From positions 38,815 to 102,814 of the forward strand of contig CAKOVX010000004.1 of assembly GCA_934122155.1 (NCBI GenBank): a DNA stretch of 64,000 nucleotides, given 5' to 3'. A program made the position numbers and the translations under genes. The DNA is from an uncultured Clostridia bacterium. Its GTDB lineage: Bacteria > Bacillota > Clostridia > TANB77 > CAG-508. Numbering within the stretch: position 1 is the stretch's first letter; each line of letters opens with the position of its first letter. Below the pieces are notes generated by a model. It was not told where the DNA came from and ran no database searches. It saw only the letters and a list, made by a program, of their open reading frames with translations. Below are positions 1 to 9,183 of this stretch, piece by piece.

Positions 1-1
1 A

Positions 2-2497
2 GAACTAGAAGATGAGTATCTAGATAGTATAAAAGATATACCATTTGAAGAAATACCAAGAATAGTAGAAACTATACCAGCTAAAAGAGAAAAGTTAACA
101 GAGCTAAAATATCTAAATGATTATGGTGGTTTTTCACAAGACGGAAAAGAATATACAATTCGTGTAAATAAAGATGAAAAATTGCCGACAGTATGGAGCC
201 ATATATTAACTAACAAGCAATTTGGAACTTTAGTAACAGAAGGAATGGGAGGTTATACTTGGTATAAAAATAGTAGATTAAATAGATTAACAGCTTGGAG
301 CAACTTACCAGTACAAGATGTACCGTCAGAAATAATATACTTGCAAAATGAAGAAAGTAAAAAAGTATGGTCTATGGGCTTAAACCCATGTCCAGACGAT
401 AATGACTACTATATCACATATGGATTAGGATATGCAAAATATCGCCATCAAAGTGATGAAATAAGTCAAAATTTAGAAATGTATATTCCAATGGAAGATA
501 ATATAAAGGTGCAAACTCTAAAACTTGAAAACAATGGACTAAAAAAGAAAAAACTAAAACTTGTGTATTATATAAAACCAGTGTTAGAAGAAGATGAGCT
601 TAAATCAAATGGATATTGTAATTTAGAATTTATATCAAACTCAAATGTAATTTGTATGAAAAATACTGCCCAAGAAGAGACATTTTCACAATATTTATTT
701 GTATCAAGTAACGAAAAAATAACATCATATACTGGAAGTAAGCAAAACTTTGTGGGCAATGGAGGTTTAGCAAATCCAGATGGAATACGCCAAATAAAAT
801 TAGATAATTCAAACAGTTTATGGCAAAATGGAATAATTGCTATTCAATGTGAAGTAGAACTAGAAGCACTAGAAAGCAAAGAAATTGTATTTACACTAGG
901 TGTGGGTAAAACTGTTCTAGAGTGCCAAGATATAGCATACAAGTATTGTAATTTAAGCAAAGTAAAAGAAGAATATGAAAAAACTAAAAATTACTGGAGA
1001 GGCATAACAGATAATCTACAAGTAAGTACACCATTGGAATCTACAAATATTTTATTAAATAGTTGGTTAATTTATCAAACTATAACTTCAAGATTATTAG
1101 GAAGAACAGGATATTATCAATCTGGTGGAGCATATGGATTTAGAGACCAACTTCAAGATACAATTGCATTAAAATATGTTGATTCAGAGTTTACAAAACA
1201 ACAAATAATAAAACACAGTGCACATCAATTTATAGAAGGAGATGTAGAACATTGGTGGCATGAAGAAACAATTAGAGGAATACGCACAAGATTTACAGAC
1301 GATAGGTTATGGCTAGTATATTTAGTAGAAGATTATATATCATTTACAGGAGATAAGCAAATACTAGATATTCAAACACCATATCTAACAGGTGCTATAC
1401 TTGAAACAGGAGTCGACGAAAAGTATGATAGATATGAGCAGACAGAATTAACAGAAAGCATCTATGAACATTGCAAAAAAGCAATAGAAATATCTTTAGA
1501 CTTTGGAGAAAATGGCTTACCTAAAATAGGCTCAGGAGACTGGAATGACGGATTTAGTACAGTAGGAAATAAAGGTAAAGGCGAGAGTGTATGGTTGGGA
1601 TTTTTCATGTATGATGTTTTGAAGAAATTCATTCCAATATGTATAGAAAAAAATGAACCAGATTTAGCAAAAAAATATGAAGAAGTAACAGAAAAATTAA
1701 AAAGAGCATTAAATGCTAGTGGATGGGACGGTAGATGGTTTAGAAGAGCATTTATGGATGACGGAAATGTTTTAGGAAGTATGCAAAACGAGGAATGTAG
1801 AATAGACTCAATTGCACAAAGCTGGTCTGTAATATCAGGAGCAGGAGACAATGACAAAAAATATATATCAATGGAAAGCCTAGAGAATCACTTAATAGAT
1901 AAAGAAAATGGAGTGATAAAATTATTAGACCCACCATTTGACAAAGGAATACTAAAACCGGGCTATATTAGTAGTTATGTACCAGGAACTAGAGAAAATG
2001 GAGGACAATACACACATGGAGCCATTTGGTCTATAATTGCATTTAGTTTGCTGGGCTTTGGAGATAAAGCAGGGGAATATTATAGAATGATAAATCCAAT
2101 TGAGCATAGTAGAACAAAAGAAGCGGCAAACAAGTATAAAGTAGAGCCATATGTAATTAGTGCAGATGTGTATACTCAAAAGAATCTGGCAGGACGAGGT
2201 GGCTGGACATGGTACACAGGCTCAAGTAGCTGGATGTATGAAGCAGGTATTAAGTATTTATTAGGCTTACACATAGAAAATGGATATTTAAGTATACAGC
2301 CATGTATACCAAGCGACTGGAAAGAATACAGCATAAAATATAAACATGGAAACTCTGTATATAACATTCATGTAAGTAATCCAAATGGTAAAAATAACAC
2401 AGTAGAAAGCTTTAAACTAAATGGACAAGAAATACCAGACAAGAAAATTGAACTAAATTCTGAAGGTGGAGTATATAGCATATTAATACTTATGTAA
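2..2497 (+). CDS. GH94-type glycoside phosphorylase / cyclic glucan synthase-like protein, C-terminal part (5' end outside window)
   Basis: The frame is open from the first bases of the window, so the start lies upstream and only about 831 C-terminal residues are seen. The motif GGFS..GKEY near the left edge, GTLVTEGMGGYTW, and the run YRFRDQLQD-like (GAYGFRDQLQDT), HWWHEE and GSGDWNDG (1529-1552) are those of glycosyltransferase-36/GH94 catalytic domains; the family's general-acid Asp lies in the WND motif. The C-terminal part ends in a small beta-rich domain. Full-length relatives in Clostridia are very large membrane-associated proteins resembling NdvB (cyclic beta-1,2-glucan synthase), but phosphorylases have the same domain, so the substrate cannot be fixed here. 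It is followed within 10 bases by an independent promoter. Confidence 0.85.
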   Translation, partial: ELEDEYLDSIKDIPFEEIPRIVETIPAKREKLTELKYLNDYGGFSQDGKEYTIRVNKDEKLPTVWSHILTNKQFGTLVTEGMGGYTWYKNSRLNRLTAWSNLPVQDVPSEIIYLQNEESKKVWSMGLNPCPDDNDYYITYGLGYAKYRHQSDEISQNLEMYIPMEDNIKVQTLKLENNGLKKKKLKLVYYIKPVLEEDELKSNGYCNLEFISNSNVICMKNTAQEETFSQYLFVSSNEKITSYTGSKQNFVGNGGLANPDGIRQIKLDNSNSLWQNGIIAIQCEVELEALESKEIVFTLGVGKTVLECQDIAYKYCNLSKVKEEYEKTKNYWRGITDNLQVSTPLESTNILLNSWLIYQTITSRLLGRTGYYQSGGAYGFRDQLQDTIALKYVDSEFTKQQIIKHSAHQFIEGDVEHWWHEETIRGIRTRFTDDRLWLVYLVEDYISFTGDKQILDIQTPYLTGAILETGVDEKYDRYEQTELTESIYEHCKKAIEISLDFGENGLPKIGSGDWNDGFSTVGNKGKGESVWLGFFMYDVLKKFIPICIEKNEPDLAKKYEEVTEKLKRALNASGWDGRWFRRAFMDDGNVLGSMQNEECRIDSIAQSWSVISGAGDNDKKYISMESLENHLIDKENGVIKLLDPPFDKGILKPGYISSYVPGTRENGGQYTHGAIWSIIAFSLLGFGDKAGEYYRMINPIEHSRTKEAANKYKVEPYVISADVYTQKNLAGRGGWTWYTGSSSWMYEAGIKYLLGLHIENGYLSIQPCIPSDWKEYSIKYKHGNSVYNIHVSNPNGKNNTVESFKLNGQEIPDKKIELNSEGGVYSILILM

Positions 2498-2504
2498 ACT
2501 AAAT

Positions 2505-2533
2505 TTGCTTTGCAAACAAAAATGTGGTATAAT
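2505..2533 (+). promoter_or_regulatory. sigma-A promoter for the small membrane protein gene
   Basis: TTGCTT, 17-base spacer, TATAAT, with an extended -10 (TGG just before TATAAT). It lies directly after the GH94 stop codon, so the next gene is transcribed on its own. Confidence 0.7.
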
Positions 2534-2584
2534 CATAAGTAATATAGTTAATACACTAATTTATTTTGAAAGGGGAATTACTTT

Positions 2585-2992
2585 ATGCGGAAACATTATA
2601 ACTTCGCTAAGATTTTAGCCTTCTTTATCTTAATTGTAGGTACTCTGACATGTTTAAAAGTTGCTAACAAAATTGTTGTTACGTCGATAGACCTATATGT
2701 GGCAAGAGACAACATTAGTTTTTACAATGACCAACATAGAAAGACAAATGAAATGACTATGGAAGTAAGAAAAGACTTTGAAGCACGGAATGAGATTTAC
2801 AACAGCGAAGATCCTTTAGTTAGTTGGTATTCTACTAGAAACATACTTGTTAAAATTCCTATTCTTATTGCAGCAATCTCTTATTACTTTGCTATTGGCT
2901 ATATGTGGTCGAGATTGATGCTAGAAAGGATAAGAAAAATTAGTAGAAAAAGAGCCAAAACCTACAATAAAAGAAAAAGAGCAAATTGTTAA
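2585..2992 (+). CDS. hypothetical small membrane protein with atypical codons
   Basis: No family recognised. The 135-residue product has a hydrophobic segment at about residues 9-25, a polar charged stretch of about 60 residues, a second hydrophobic segment at about 91-108, and a strongly basic tail (RKISRKRAKTYNKRKRA). This suggests two membrane spans with an outside loop between them. The ATG start follows AAAGGGGAA. It is monocistronic, between its own promoter and a terminator. It is odd in using CGG twice as an in-frame codon (codon 2, and at 2786-2788) plus several TCG codons; no other intact gene here uses CGG. Skipping the C at either CGG leads quickly to a stop, so these two are not recoding sites of the kind seen in dusB or sigE. 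It may be foreign, or not expressed as written. Confidence 0.6.
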   Translation: MRKHYNFAKILAFFILIVGTLTCLKVANKIVVTSIDLYVARDNISFYNDQHRKTNEMTMEVRKDFEARNEIYNSEDPLVSWYSTRNILVKIPILIAAISYYFAIGYMWSRLMLERIRKISRKRAKTYNKRKRANC

Positions 2993-3000
2993 AGCTCTTG

Positions 3001-3035
3001 AATGATGTAACTTCAAAAGTTACATCATTTTTTTT
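3001..3035 (+). terminator. rho-independent terminator
   Basis: A perfect 12-base-pair stem (3001-3012 with 3018-3029), a 5-base loop and a run of eight T. It isolates the preceding small gene from the two-component operon. Confidence 0.9.
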
Positions 3036-3133
3036 GTATATAAAAACCCATATATAATAAAACTAAAAATAAATCTTGTTACAAAAAGATTTCAAAAACA
3101 TTGCAAAAATATTACGAAATTATTTAAAAAAAC

Positions 3134-3162
3134 TTGTACTAAATTAGTTATTATGATATAAA
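3134..3162 (+). promoter_or_regulatory. probable promoter of the walRK-like/lepB/holB/ricT operon
   Basis: TTGTAC, 17-base spacer, TATAAA, about 50 bases before the response regulator start. The match to consensus is moderate. The A-rich stretch just upstream may act as an UP element. Confidence 0.5.
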
Positions 3163-3212
3163 TATAATATCAAAACTATAAGTCTTAAAGATAAGAAAGG
3201 TAGGGCTTTTCT

Positions 3213-4007
3213 GTGGAAAATAAAAAAGAAAATTTAAAAGAAAAAGACAATTTTGATGAGGAAAAAATTGTAGAAGTAAACAACATAGAAGAAGACAAAA
3301 AAACTATTCTTGTAGTAGATGATGAAAAACCAATAGTAGATATTTTAACATATAATCTACAAAAAGAAGGTTATAATACCTTAGAAGCAAATGATGGAGA
3401 AGAGGCAATAGAGATTGCGACAGAACAAAAGCCAGACTTAATTTTATTAGATATTATGCTTCCAAAAATAGATGGTTTAACAGTATGCAAAAAATTAAGA
3501 CATACTTTAAATATACCTATTTTAATATTATCTGCCAAGGACGAGGAAATTGATAAAATATTAGGTTTGGAGTTAGGAGCAGATGATTATATAACCAAAC
3601 CTTTTAGTGTAAGGGAATTAATGGCAAGAGTAAAAGCAAACCTAAGAAAAGCAGAAGCAAAAGGTAGAAACAACGAAGGAGCTAGTGAAAATAAGCGAGA
3701 AAATTCAATAATAGAAGTAGGAGATTTAAGCATAGATGTTGAAAAATTTGAAGTAAAAGTTAGAGGACAAGTAATCGATTTGACTTTAAGAGAATTTGAA
3801 GTATTAAAGTACTTAGCAAACCAGCCAGGTCAAGTAGTAACTAGAGAAATTTTACTTGAAAAAGTATGGGGATATGAATATTATGGAGATATCAGAACAG
3901 TAGATGTTACAGTAAGAAGAATTAGAGAAAAAATTGAAAAAGATACATCAGCCCCAAAAATCTTAATTACTAAAAGAGGAGTTGGCTACTACTTAGCAAA
4001 CAATTAG
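3213..4007 (+). CDS. OmpR/PhoB-type response regulator (WalR-like)
   Basis: A DNA-binding response regulator of 264 residues. An acidic, probably unstructured N-terminal extension (residues 1-29) precedes the receiver domain: acidic pair Asp36-Asp37, phosphoacceptor Asp80 in LILLDIMLP, Lys129 in DDYITKPF. A winged-helix effector domain follows (about 166-262; LTLREFEVLKYLA and the DIRTVDVTVRRIREKIE recognition region). The start is GTG, preceded by AAAGGTAGGG. The 29-residue extension is unusual for the family; the next in-frame ATG would fall inside the receiver. It is followed 22 bases later by its sensor kinase. Pairing with a short-loop PAS/HAMP kinase suggests the WalRK (cell-wall homeostasis) or PhoPR group; which of the two cannot be settled here. 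Confidence 0.9.
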   Translation: MENKKENLKEKDNFDEEKIVEVNNIEEDKKTILVVDDEKPIVDILTYNLQKEGYNTLEANDGEEAIEIATEQKPDLILLDIMLPKIDGLTVCKKLRHTLNIPILILSAKDEEIDKILGLELGADDYITKPFSVRELMARVKANLRKAEAKGRNNEGASENKRENSIIEVGDLSIDVEKFEVKVRGQVIDLTLREFEVLKYLANQPGQVVTREILLEKVWGYEYYGDIRTVDVTVRRIREKIEKDTSAPKILITKRGVGYYLANN

Positions 4008-4029
4008 TAAGGAAGGGAAAGTCCTTAAA

Positions 4030-5472
4030 ATGATAAAAAGTATACAAGCGAAAATAATTTTAATCTTTTTTATATTAGGGGTAGCAATAATTAGCTCTTT
4101 ATCACTAATTAATATAATTAATTTAAAACAAATAGAAAAAGCAGCTATACAACAAACAGATTTTGCAAACAGCATAAACAACATAATCGCAAACGATATT
4201 TCACAAACCATAGTAATAATGATAACATCAATTGTGGTTTTTGCAATAGTAACAGTTTTAGTTGGATATTTTATATATAAAGTAATGGTAAAACCGATAG
4301 ATGTGCTAATCCAAAATTCAGAAAAAATTGCTAATGGTGAAGATATAGAATTTGAAGAAATTGATAAAAAACAAACACAAATAACTGAGCTTGTAAATGC
4401 ATTTAATTTAATGACAAATGAGTTAAAGCAAAATTTGAATGAGGTAGCAAAACAAAAGAGACAAATTGAAACTATTTTATTACATATGACAGATGGAATT
4501 ATTGCCTTTGATATGGAAGGCAATATTATTCATATAAACCCAGCAGCAATAAAATTATTAGATTTAACAGATGAAAAAAATACATTTAATAGCATATTCA
4601 AAAAATTAAATACAGATATAGATTTAGAAAAAATAGTATATTTAGAAAACTGGACTTCATCAGAACAAAGGCTAAATATAGGAGAAAAATATGTTAACTT
4701 ATTGTTTGCACCTTTCCAAGATGAAAGCGACAAGCCAGAGGGAGTAATAGTAGTAATTCAGGATATTACAGAACATGTAAAGCTAGACAATATGAGAAAA
4801 GAATTTGTAGCAGATGTATCACATGAATTAAAAACGCCTATTACATCAATAATGGGGTATGCAGATACTTTACTTGAAAGTGATTATGATAAAGAAATGC
4901 AAGCAAAATTTCTAGGAGTAATTAGTGCAGAAGCTAGAAGAATGGCAAGGCTTGTTACAGATTTGTTAGTGCTTTCCAGATATGACAACAAAAAAGTAAC
5001 AAAAGAAGAATCTGTATTTGATTTAGGAGAACTAACGAAAAACTGTATTGATAGACTACGTTTTGAAGTAGAAAAGAAAAATCATAACATAGAATGTTTT
5101 GTAACAGCAAATGTACCACCAGTAAATGCAGACAAATATGGAATAGAAAGAGTAATATTAAATATAATTTCTAATGCCATAAAATATACACCAGAAAATG
5201 GTGTAATCAAAGTATATGTTGGATTCGTATATAATGACGCATATATTAAGGTTATAGACAATGGAATTGGAATTCCAGAGGCTGATTTATCTAGAATATT
5301 TGAAAGATTTTATAGAGTAGATAAAGCAAGATCAAGAGAACTTGGGGGAACCGGCTTAGGACTTCCAATTGCAAAAGAAATTATAGAACAAAACAATGGA
5401 AGCATTGATATAAAAAGTGAAGTAGATAAAGGCACAGAAGTTGTAATAAGAATACCAGTTTATAAAAAATAG
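4030..5472 (+). CDS. sensor histidine kinase, TM-HAMP-PAS-HisKA-HATPase (WalK-like)
   Basis: Partner of the upstream response regulator. Two membrane spans (about 8-28 and 59-83) enclose only about 30 extracellular residues, so large-ligand sensing outside is unlikely. HAMP (about 84-135), PAS (about 145-250; MTDGIIAFDMEGNIIHINPAA), HisKA with phosphoacceptor His265 in ADVSHELKTP, then HATPase_c with N box NIISNAIKYTP, G1 DNGIGIP, F box IFERFYRVD and G2 GGTGLGLPIAK. All catalytic elements are intact. The N-terminal architecture matches clostridial WalK/PhoR-type kinases. The lepB start follows 20 bases downstream, suggesting one transcript. Confidence 0.9.
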   Translation: MIKSIQAKIILIFFILGVAIISSLSLINIINLKQIEKAAIQQTDFANSINNIIANDISQTIVIMITSIVVFAIVTVLVGYFIYKVMVKPIDVLIQNSEKIANGEDIEFEEIDKKQTQITELVNAFNLMTNELKQNLNEVAKQKRQIETILLHMTDGIIAFDMEGNIIHINPAAIKLLDLTDEKNTFNSIFKKLNTDIDLEKIVYLENWTSSEQRLNIGEKYVNLLFAPFQDESDKPEGVIVVIQDITEHVKLDNMRKEFVADVSHELKTPITSIMGYADTLLESDYDKEMQAKFLGVISAEARRMARLVTDLLVLSRYDNKKVTKEESVFDLGELTKNCIDRLRFEVEKKNHNIECFVTANVPPVNADKYGIERVILNIISNAIKYTPENGVIKVYVGFVYNDAYIKVIDNGIGIPEADLSRIFERFYRVDKARSRELGGTGLGLPIAKEIIEQNNGSIDIKSEVDKGTEVVIRIPVYKK

Positions 5473-5491
5473 AAAGAGGGTAAAATTTAAA

Positions 5492-6145
5492 ATGATAATT
5501 AGCGACAAAATGAGAGATATATTAGAGTGGATTTTTTGTATTGTAATTGCTTTTGTATTAGCAATTACAATTAAATATTTTGTCGGAACTCCAACAATTG
5601 TAAGTCAAGTTTCAATGAAACCAACATTAATGCCAGGTCAAAGGCTAATATTAAATAGGTGGATGAGAACAATAAATGAAATGCCAAAAAGAGGTGAAAT
5701 AATTACATTTGAAGCACCAAGCAAAGTTACATATAGCAATAGCTTAGAGGTAGACTTACAAAATCCAGTAGCAAAATATGAAAAAGAACCAACAAACTGG
5801 TGGAGCAAATTTGTATATTATGTATTAGAAATAGGAAAAGAAAGTTACATAAAAAGAGTAATTGCATTACCTGGAGAGCATGTAAAAATTGAAAATGGCA
5901 AAGTATATATAAATGGAGAAGAACTAGCAGAAGAGTATCTAAAATCAGATGTGGTTACAAAGGTAGAGTCTAAAGACTACAATTATTTTAATGATTTTAC
6001 AGTTCCAGAAGGATATGTTTTTGCTATGGGAGACAACAGAAGCCAATCAAGTGATTGTAGAGCATTTGGGTGCATACCAGTAGAAAAAATTGAAAGCAAA
6101 GTTTGGATTAGATTCTGGCCATTAAATTTATTTGGAAAGGTATAA
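5492..6145 (+). CDS. lepB: signal peptidase I
   Basis: Membrane serine protease that removes signal peptides from secreted proteins. One N-terminal membrane span (about 10-31) is followed by the catalytic Ser41 (VSMKPTL) and the general base Lys121 (YIKRVIALPG). The box E motif GDNRSQSSD is near the C terminus. Length (217 residues) is normal for Gram-positive type I enzymes. A roughly 30-residue insertion between boxes B and C (EAPSKVTYSNSLEVDLQ region) precedes the Lys motif. ATG start after AAAGAGGG. It sits in an operon with the two-component genes upstream and holB two bases downstream. Confidence 0.95.
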   Translation: MIISDKMRDILEWIFCIVIAFVLAITIKYFVGTPTIVSQVSMKPTLMPGQRLILNRWMRTINEMPKRGEIITFEAPSKVTYSNSLEVDLQNPVAKYEKEPTNWWSKFVYYVLEIGKESYIKRVIALPGEHVKIENGKVYINGEELAEEYLKSDVVTKVESKDYNYFNDFTVPEGYVFAMGDNRSQSSDCRAFGCIPVEKIESKVWIRFWPLNLFGKV

Positions 6146-6147
6146 AA

Positions 6148-7053
6148 ATGTCTTTTGAAAATTTAATAGGAAATGAAAAAATAAAACAAATACTTGAAAC
6201 AACAGTAAAAAACAATAATGTGCTACATAGCTATATGTTTGATGGACAAGAGGGAATAGGAAAAAACTTATTTGCAAAAGAATTTGCGAAAATGATATTA
6301 TGCAGTAATGAAACAAATAAACCTTGTAACCAATGCAAATCTTGTCTGGAATTTAATGGAGAAAGCCATCCTGACTTTTTACAAATAGCACCAGAAGATG
6401 GAAAAGCCATAAAAATAGAGCAAGTAAGATTTTTACAAGAAAAAGCACAAGAAAAACCTGTAACTTCAAGTAAAAAAGTATATTTAATATCACAAGCAGA
6501 AACAATGACTAGAGAAGCTGCCAATAGCTTACTTAAAACTTTAGAAGAACCACCAGAATATGTAGTTATTATTTTGACAACTTCAAATGAAAGCAAGTTA
6601 TTAACAACCATAAAATCAAGATGTATGAAGCTGTATTTTGAACCAATACCAGAGGAGAAAATAATAAACTATTTAAAACAAAATGGTATAGATTCAGACA
6701 TTACAGAAAATATGTTAAAACATTGTGAGGGCAGTATTGGAAAGGCATTAAAAATAAATGACTCTAAAGAACAATATATGCAAATAGAGCAATTAATAGG
6801 CGTATTAGACAAACAAAACATAACACAAATTTGGAGAAAGGCAGATGTGCTATATTCTGCCAAAGATGAAATTATTGATTTGCTAGATTATATGGAAATA
6901 GTTATATATAATGCTATAAAAAATAAGCATAAAGCAAATTATATAAATGGAATACAAATAATAGAGCAGACAAAACAAAGAATATTAGCAAATGCTAATT
7001 ATGATATGTCAATTGATAACTTATTACTAAAACTATGGGAGGAAGTTAATTGA
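6148..7053 (+). CDS. holB: DNA polymerase III subunit delta'
   Basis: Clamp-loader subunit of the replicative polymerase. The N-terminal AAA+ domain has a Walker-A-like GQEGIGKN, four zinc-binding cysteines (CSNETNKPCNQCKSC), and the SRC motif SRCMKL at the sensor-1 region. The catalytic part resembles DnaX, but at 301 residues and without the tau/gamma C-terminal domain it is delta'. The stop codon overlaps the TTG start of the PSP1 gene (7050-7053), so translation is probably coupled. The holB-ricT arrangement is standard in Firmicutes. Confidence 0.92.
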   Translation: MSFENLIGNEKIKQILETTVKNNNVLHSYMFDGQEGIGKNLFAKEFAKMILCSNETNKPCNQCKSCLEFNGESHPDFLQIAPEDGKAIKIEQVRFLQEKAQEKPVTSSKKVYLISQAETMTREAANSLLKTLEEPPEYVVIILTTSNESKLLTTIKSRCMKLYFEPIPEEKIINYLKQNGIDSDITENMLKHCEGSIGKALKINDSKEQYMQIEQLIGVLDKQNITQIWRKADVLYSAKDEIIDLLDYMEIVIYNAIKNKHKANYINGIQIIEQTKQRILANANYDMSIDNLLLKLWEEVN

Positions 7054-7973
7054 AAAAGATAGTAGGGGTTAGATTTAGAAAACCAGGAAAAGTATATTTT
7101 TTTGATCCAGATAAATTGAATATAGAAAAAGGTCAAAAGGTAATAGTGGAAACTAGCCAAGGACAAGAAATTGGAGATGTTACAACAGGTGTTAGAGAAA
7201 TAGCAGAATCAAGTTTAACAGCACCTTTAAAAAAGGTAATTCGTATAGCAACACCAAAAGATATAAAAATTGATGAGGCAAATAGAGAAAAGGAAAAAGA
7301 GGCTTTTAAAATTGCTCAAGAAAAAATAAAAAAATATAATCTAGACATGAACTTAACAGAAGTTGAATATAAATTTGACAATAGTAAAATTATATTTTTC
7401 TTTACAGCAGATGGAAGAATAGATTTTAGAGAGTTGGTAAAAGACCTAGCAGCCGTTTTTAGAACAAGAATAGAATTAAGACAAATTGGAGTAAGAGACG
7501 AAGTTAGAAAAATAGGTGGCAATGGTGTATGTGGTAGAGAACTTTGCTGTTGTTCATTTTTAGATAACTTTGAAGCAGTATCTATAAAAATGGCAAAAGA
7601 GCAAAATGTTTCACTAAATCCATCTAAAATATCAGGAAATTGTGGAAGACTTATGTGCTGCTTAAAATATGAACAAAATGTATATGAAGATAAATTAAAA
7701 AGACTTCCTAAAATTGGAGCAATAGTAAAAACAGAAGATGGGGAAGGAACAGTTGACTCAATACAAACTTTAAGAGAAATAATTCGTGTAAAATTTAGGG
7801 ATGGAGAAGATACATTCTATAAAAGATACCCTGCTTCAGAAGTTAAGATAATAAAAAATATTGGAAGAGAAGAAATAGATCCAGAAGAAAAAGAACACGC
7901 AAAAGAGTTAGCAGAATTAGAAAAGTTAGAAAAACTAGATGAACGAACAAAATCAGATGATGATGATATTTAA
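7050..7973 (+). CDS. ricT: PSP1-domain protein, RicT (YaaT) family
   Basis: RicT-family protein; in Bacillus it forms an Fe-S complex with RicA and RicF that governs RNase Y-dependent mRNA maturation and affects sporulation and competence. The cysteine-rich signature is present: CGRELCCCSF and CGRLMCCLKYE. The C terminus is an acidic and basic tail (about 45 residues). The TTG start overlaps the holB stop by four bases and follows GGGAGGAAG, fixing the start. RicA and RicF genes are not in this window. Confidence 0.9.
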   Translation: MKKIVGVRFRKPGKVYFFDPDKLNIEKGQKVIVETSQGQEIGDVTTGVREIAESSLTAPLKKVIRIATPKDIKIDEANREKEKEAFKIAQEKIKKYNLDMNLTEVEYKFDNSKIIFFFTADGRIDFRELVKDLAAVFRTRIELRQIGVRDEVRKIGGNGVCGRELCCCSFLDNFEAVSIKMAKEQNVSLNPSKISGNCGRLMCCLKYEQNVYEDKLKRLPKIGAIVKTEDGEGTVDSIQTLREIIRVKFRDGEDTFYKRYPASEVKIIKNIGREEIDPEEKEHAKELAELEKLEKLDERTKSDDDDI

Positions 7974-8006
7974 TAAGAGATATAAAAATGAGAGGTGGTG
8001 AAATAA

Positions 8007-8183
8007 ATGGCATATAAAATTACAGACAAATGTATCAGCTGTGGAGCATGTGCTGCAAGTTGCCCAGTATCTTGCATTTCACAAGGTGAAGATAAATATG
8101 TAATAAACAAAGACGCATGTATCTCATGTGGAACATGTGAAGGTGTTTGCCCAGTCGGAGCACCAGAACCAAACGAAGAATAA
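8007..8183 (+). CDS. 2[4Fe-4S] ferredoxin
   Basis: A 58-residue clostridial-type ferredoxin, with two complete cluster motifs: CISCGACAASCP and CISCGTCEGVCP. It acts as a soluble electron carrier at low potential. The ATG start follows AGAGGTGG. It lies 33 bases after ricT and faces, across one shared terminator, the 2-oxoacid:ferredoxin oxidoreductase operon that would reduce it. The functional link is inferred from position and chemistry. Confidence 0.95.
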   Translation: MAYKITDKCISCGACAASCPVSCISQGEDKYVINKDACISCGTCEGVCPVGAPEPNEE

Positions 8184-8193
8184 AATAATAACA

Positions 8194-8222
8194 AAAAAGC
8201 TCGGCTCACAGCCGAGTTTTTT
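8194..8222. terminator. bidirectional terminator between ferredoxin and porB
   Basis: GC-rich seven-base-pair stem (8200-8206 with 8210-8216) with an A-run before and a T-run after, so it can end transcription from both sides. The minus-strand stop of porB is at its right edge. Confidence 0.9.
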
Positions 8223-9173
8223 CTATTTATTTGTTGTTTCCTCTAATTTTAAAAGAGCTTCCCAACGTTTATCTACTTCTTTTTGGAACTCTTCTATCAT
8301 CCACTCATTACCAGGTTTAAACATATGTTTAAAACGTTTTTGAGGTCTTAAGAAATCCTCAATAGGTAATTTTTTAGCAGGTTTATAATTTATTACATAT
8401 CTGCCATCAATTACTTCATATAAAGGCCAATAACATGTTTCAACAGCTAATTTGTTTATCTGCATTAACATATCTGTTGGGTATCCCCAGCCTCTTGGAC
8501 AAGGTGATAATACATTTAAGAAACATGGTCCTTCTGTATAAATAGCTTTTTCAGCTTTTTCATATAAATCTTTAAAATTTGCATAAGCAATAGTTTGTGC
8601 TACATATGGTAAATGATGTGCTTCCATAACTTCTGTTAAGTCTTTTCTAGATTGCATTTTACCAGGTATAACTGTTCCGGCAGGAGAGGTTGTTGTATCT
8701 GCAAACTTAGGAGTTGCAGAAGAACGTTGAATACCTGTATTCATATAGGCACCATTATCATAACATACATATACCATATCATGACCTCTTTCCATAGCAC
8801 CTGATAAACTTTGAATACCTATATCATAAGTTCCACCATCTCCACCAAATGTAATAAATTTAGTTGTTTTATCACTAGGCAATTTGCCTTGCTTTTTTAA
8901 TGAACGATAAGCTGCTTCCACACCAGAACAAGTAGATGCTGCATTTTCAAAAGCTGTGTGGATATATGAGTCAGTCCAAGAAGTATATGGATATATAAAA
9001 CTTGAAACTTCCATACAACCAGTAGCATTACTAATTACTGCATGATCTTCTGGCTTTAAAGCCCTTAAAACCATACGAGCAATAGGTGGGGCACCACAAC
9101 CAGCACACATTCTGTGACCAGCTGTAAATCTAGATGGCTTATTTGCCATTACTTCTTTTAAATTATATGCCAT
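8223..9173 (-). CDS. porB: 2-oxoacid (pyruvate):ferredoxin oxidoreductase, beta subunit
   Basis: Thiamine-diphosphate-binding subunit of the enzyme that turns pyruvate and CoA into acetyl-CoA, CO2 and reduced ferredoxin. Conserved features: CAGCG with Cys pair near the N terminus, NATGCME, the TPP/Mg motif FGGDGGTYDIGIQ with a downstream YDNGAYMNTG, and a later Cys in LSPCPRGW, consistent with the cluster ligands of this subunit. Length 316 residues is typical. It is the last gene of a gamma-delta-alpha-beta operon. A 2-ketoisovalerate enzyme is the main alternative; sequence motifs alone do not exclude it. Confidence 0.9.
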   Translation of the reverse strand: MAYNLKEVMANKPSRFTAGHRMCAGCGAPPIARMVLRALKPEDHAVISNATGCMEVSSFIYPYTSWTDSYIHTAFENAASTCSGVEAAYRSLKKQGKLPSDKTTKFITFGGDGGTYDIGIQSLSGAMERGHDMVYVCYDNGAYMNTGIQRSSATPKFADTTTSPAGTVIPGKMQSRKDLTEVMEAHHLPYVAQTIAYANFKDLYEKAEKAIYTEGPCFLNVLSPCPRGWGYPTDMLMQINKLAVETCYWPLYEVIDGRYVINYKPAKKLPIEDFLRPQKRFKHMFKPGNEWMIEEFQKEVDKRWEALLKLEETTNK

Positions 9174-9183
9174 AAAATTTTCC

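Noticed and set aside
3993..4523. Minus-strand ORF opposite the histidine kinase
   Set aside because: Shadow of the kinase gene; no promoter, site or recognisable domain.
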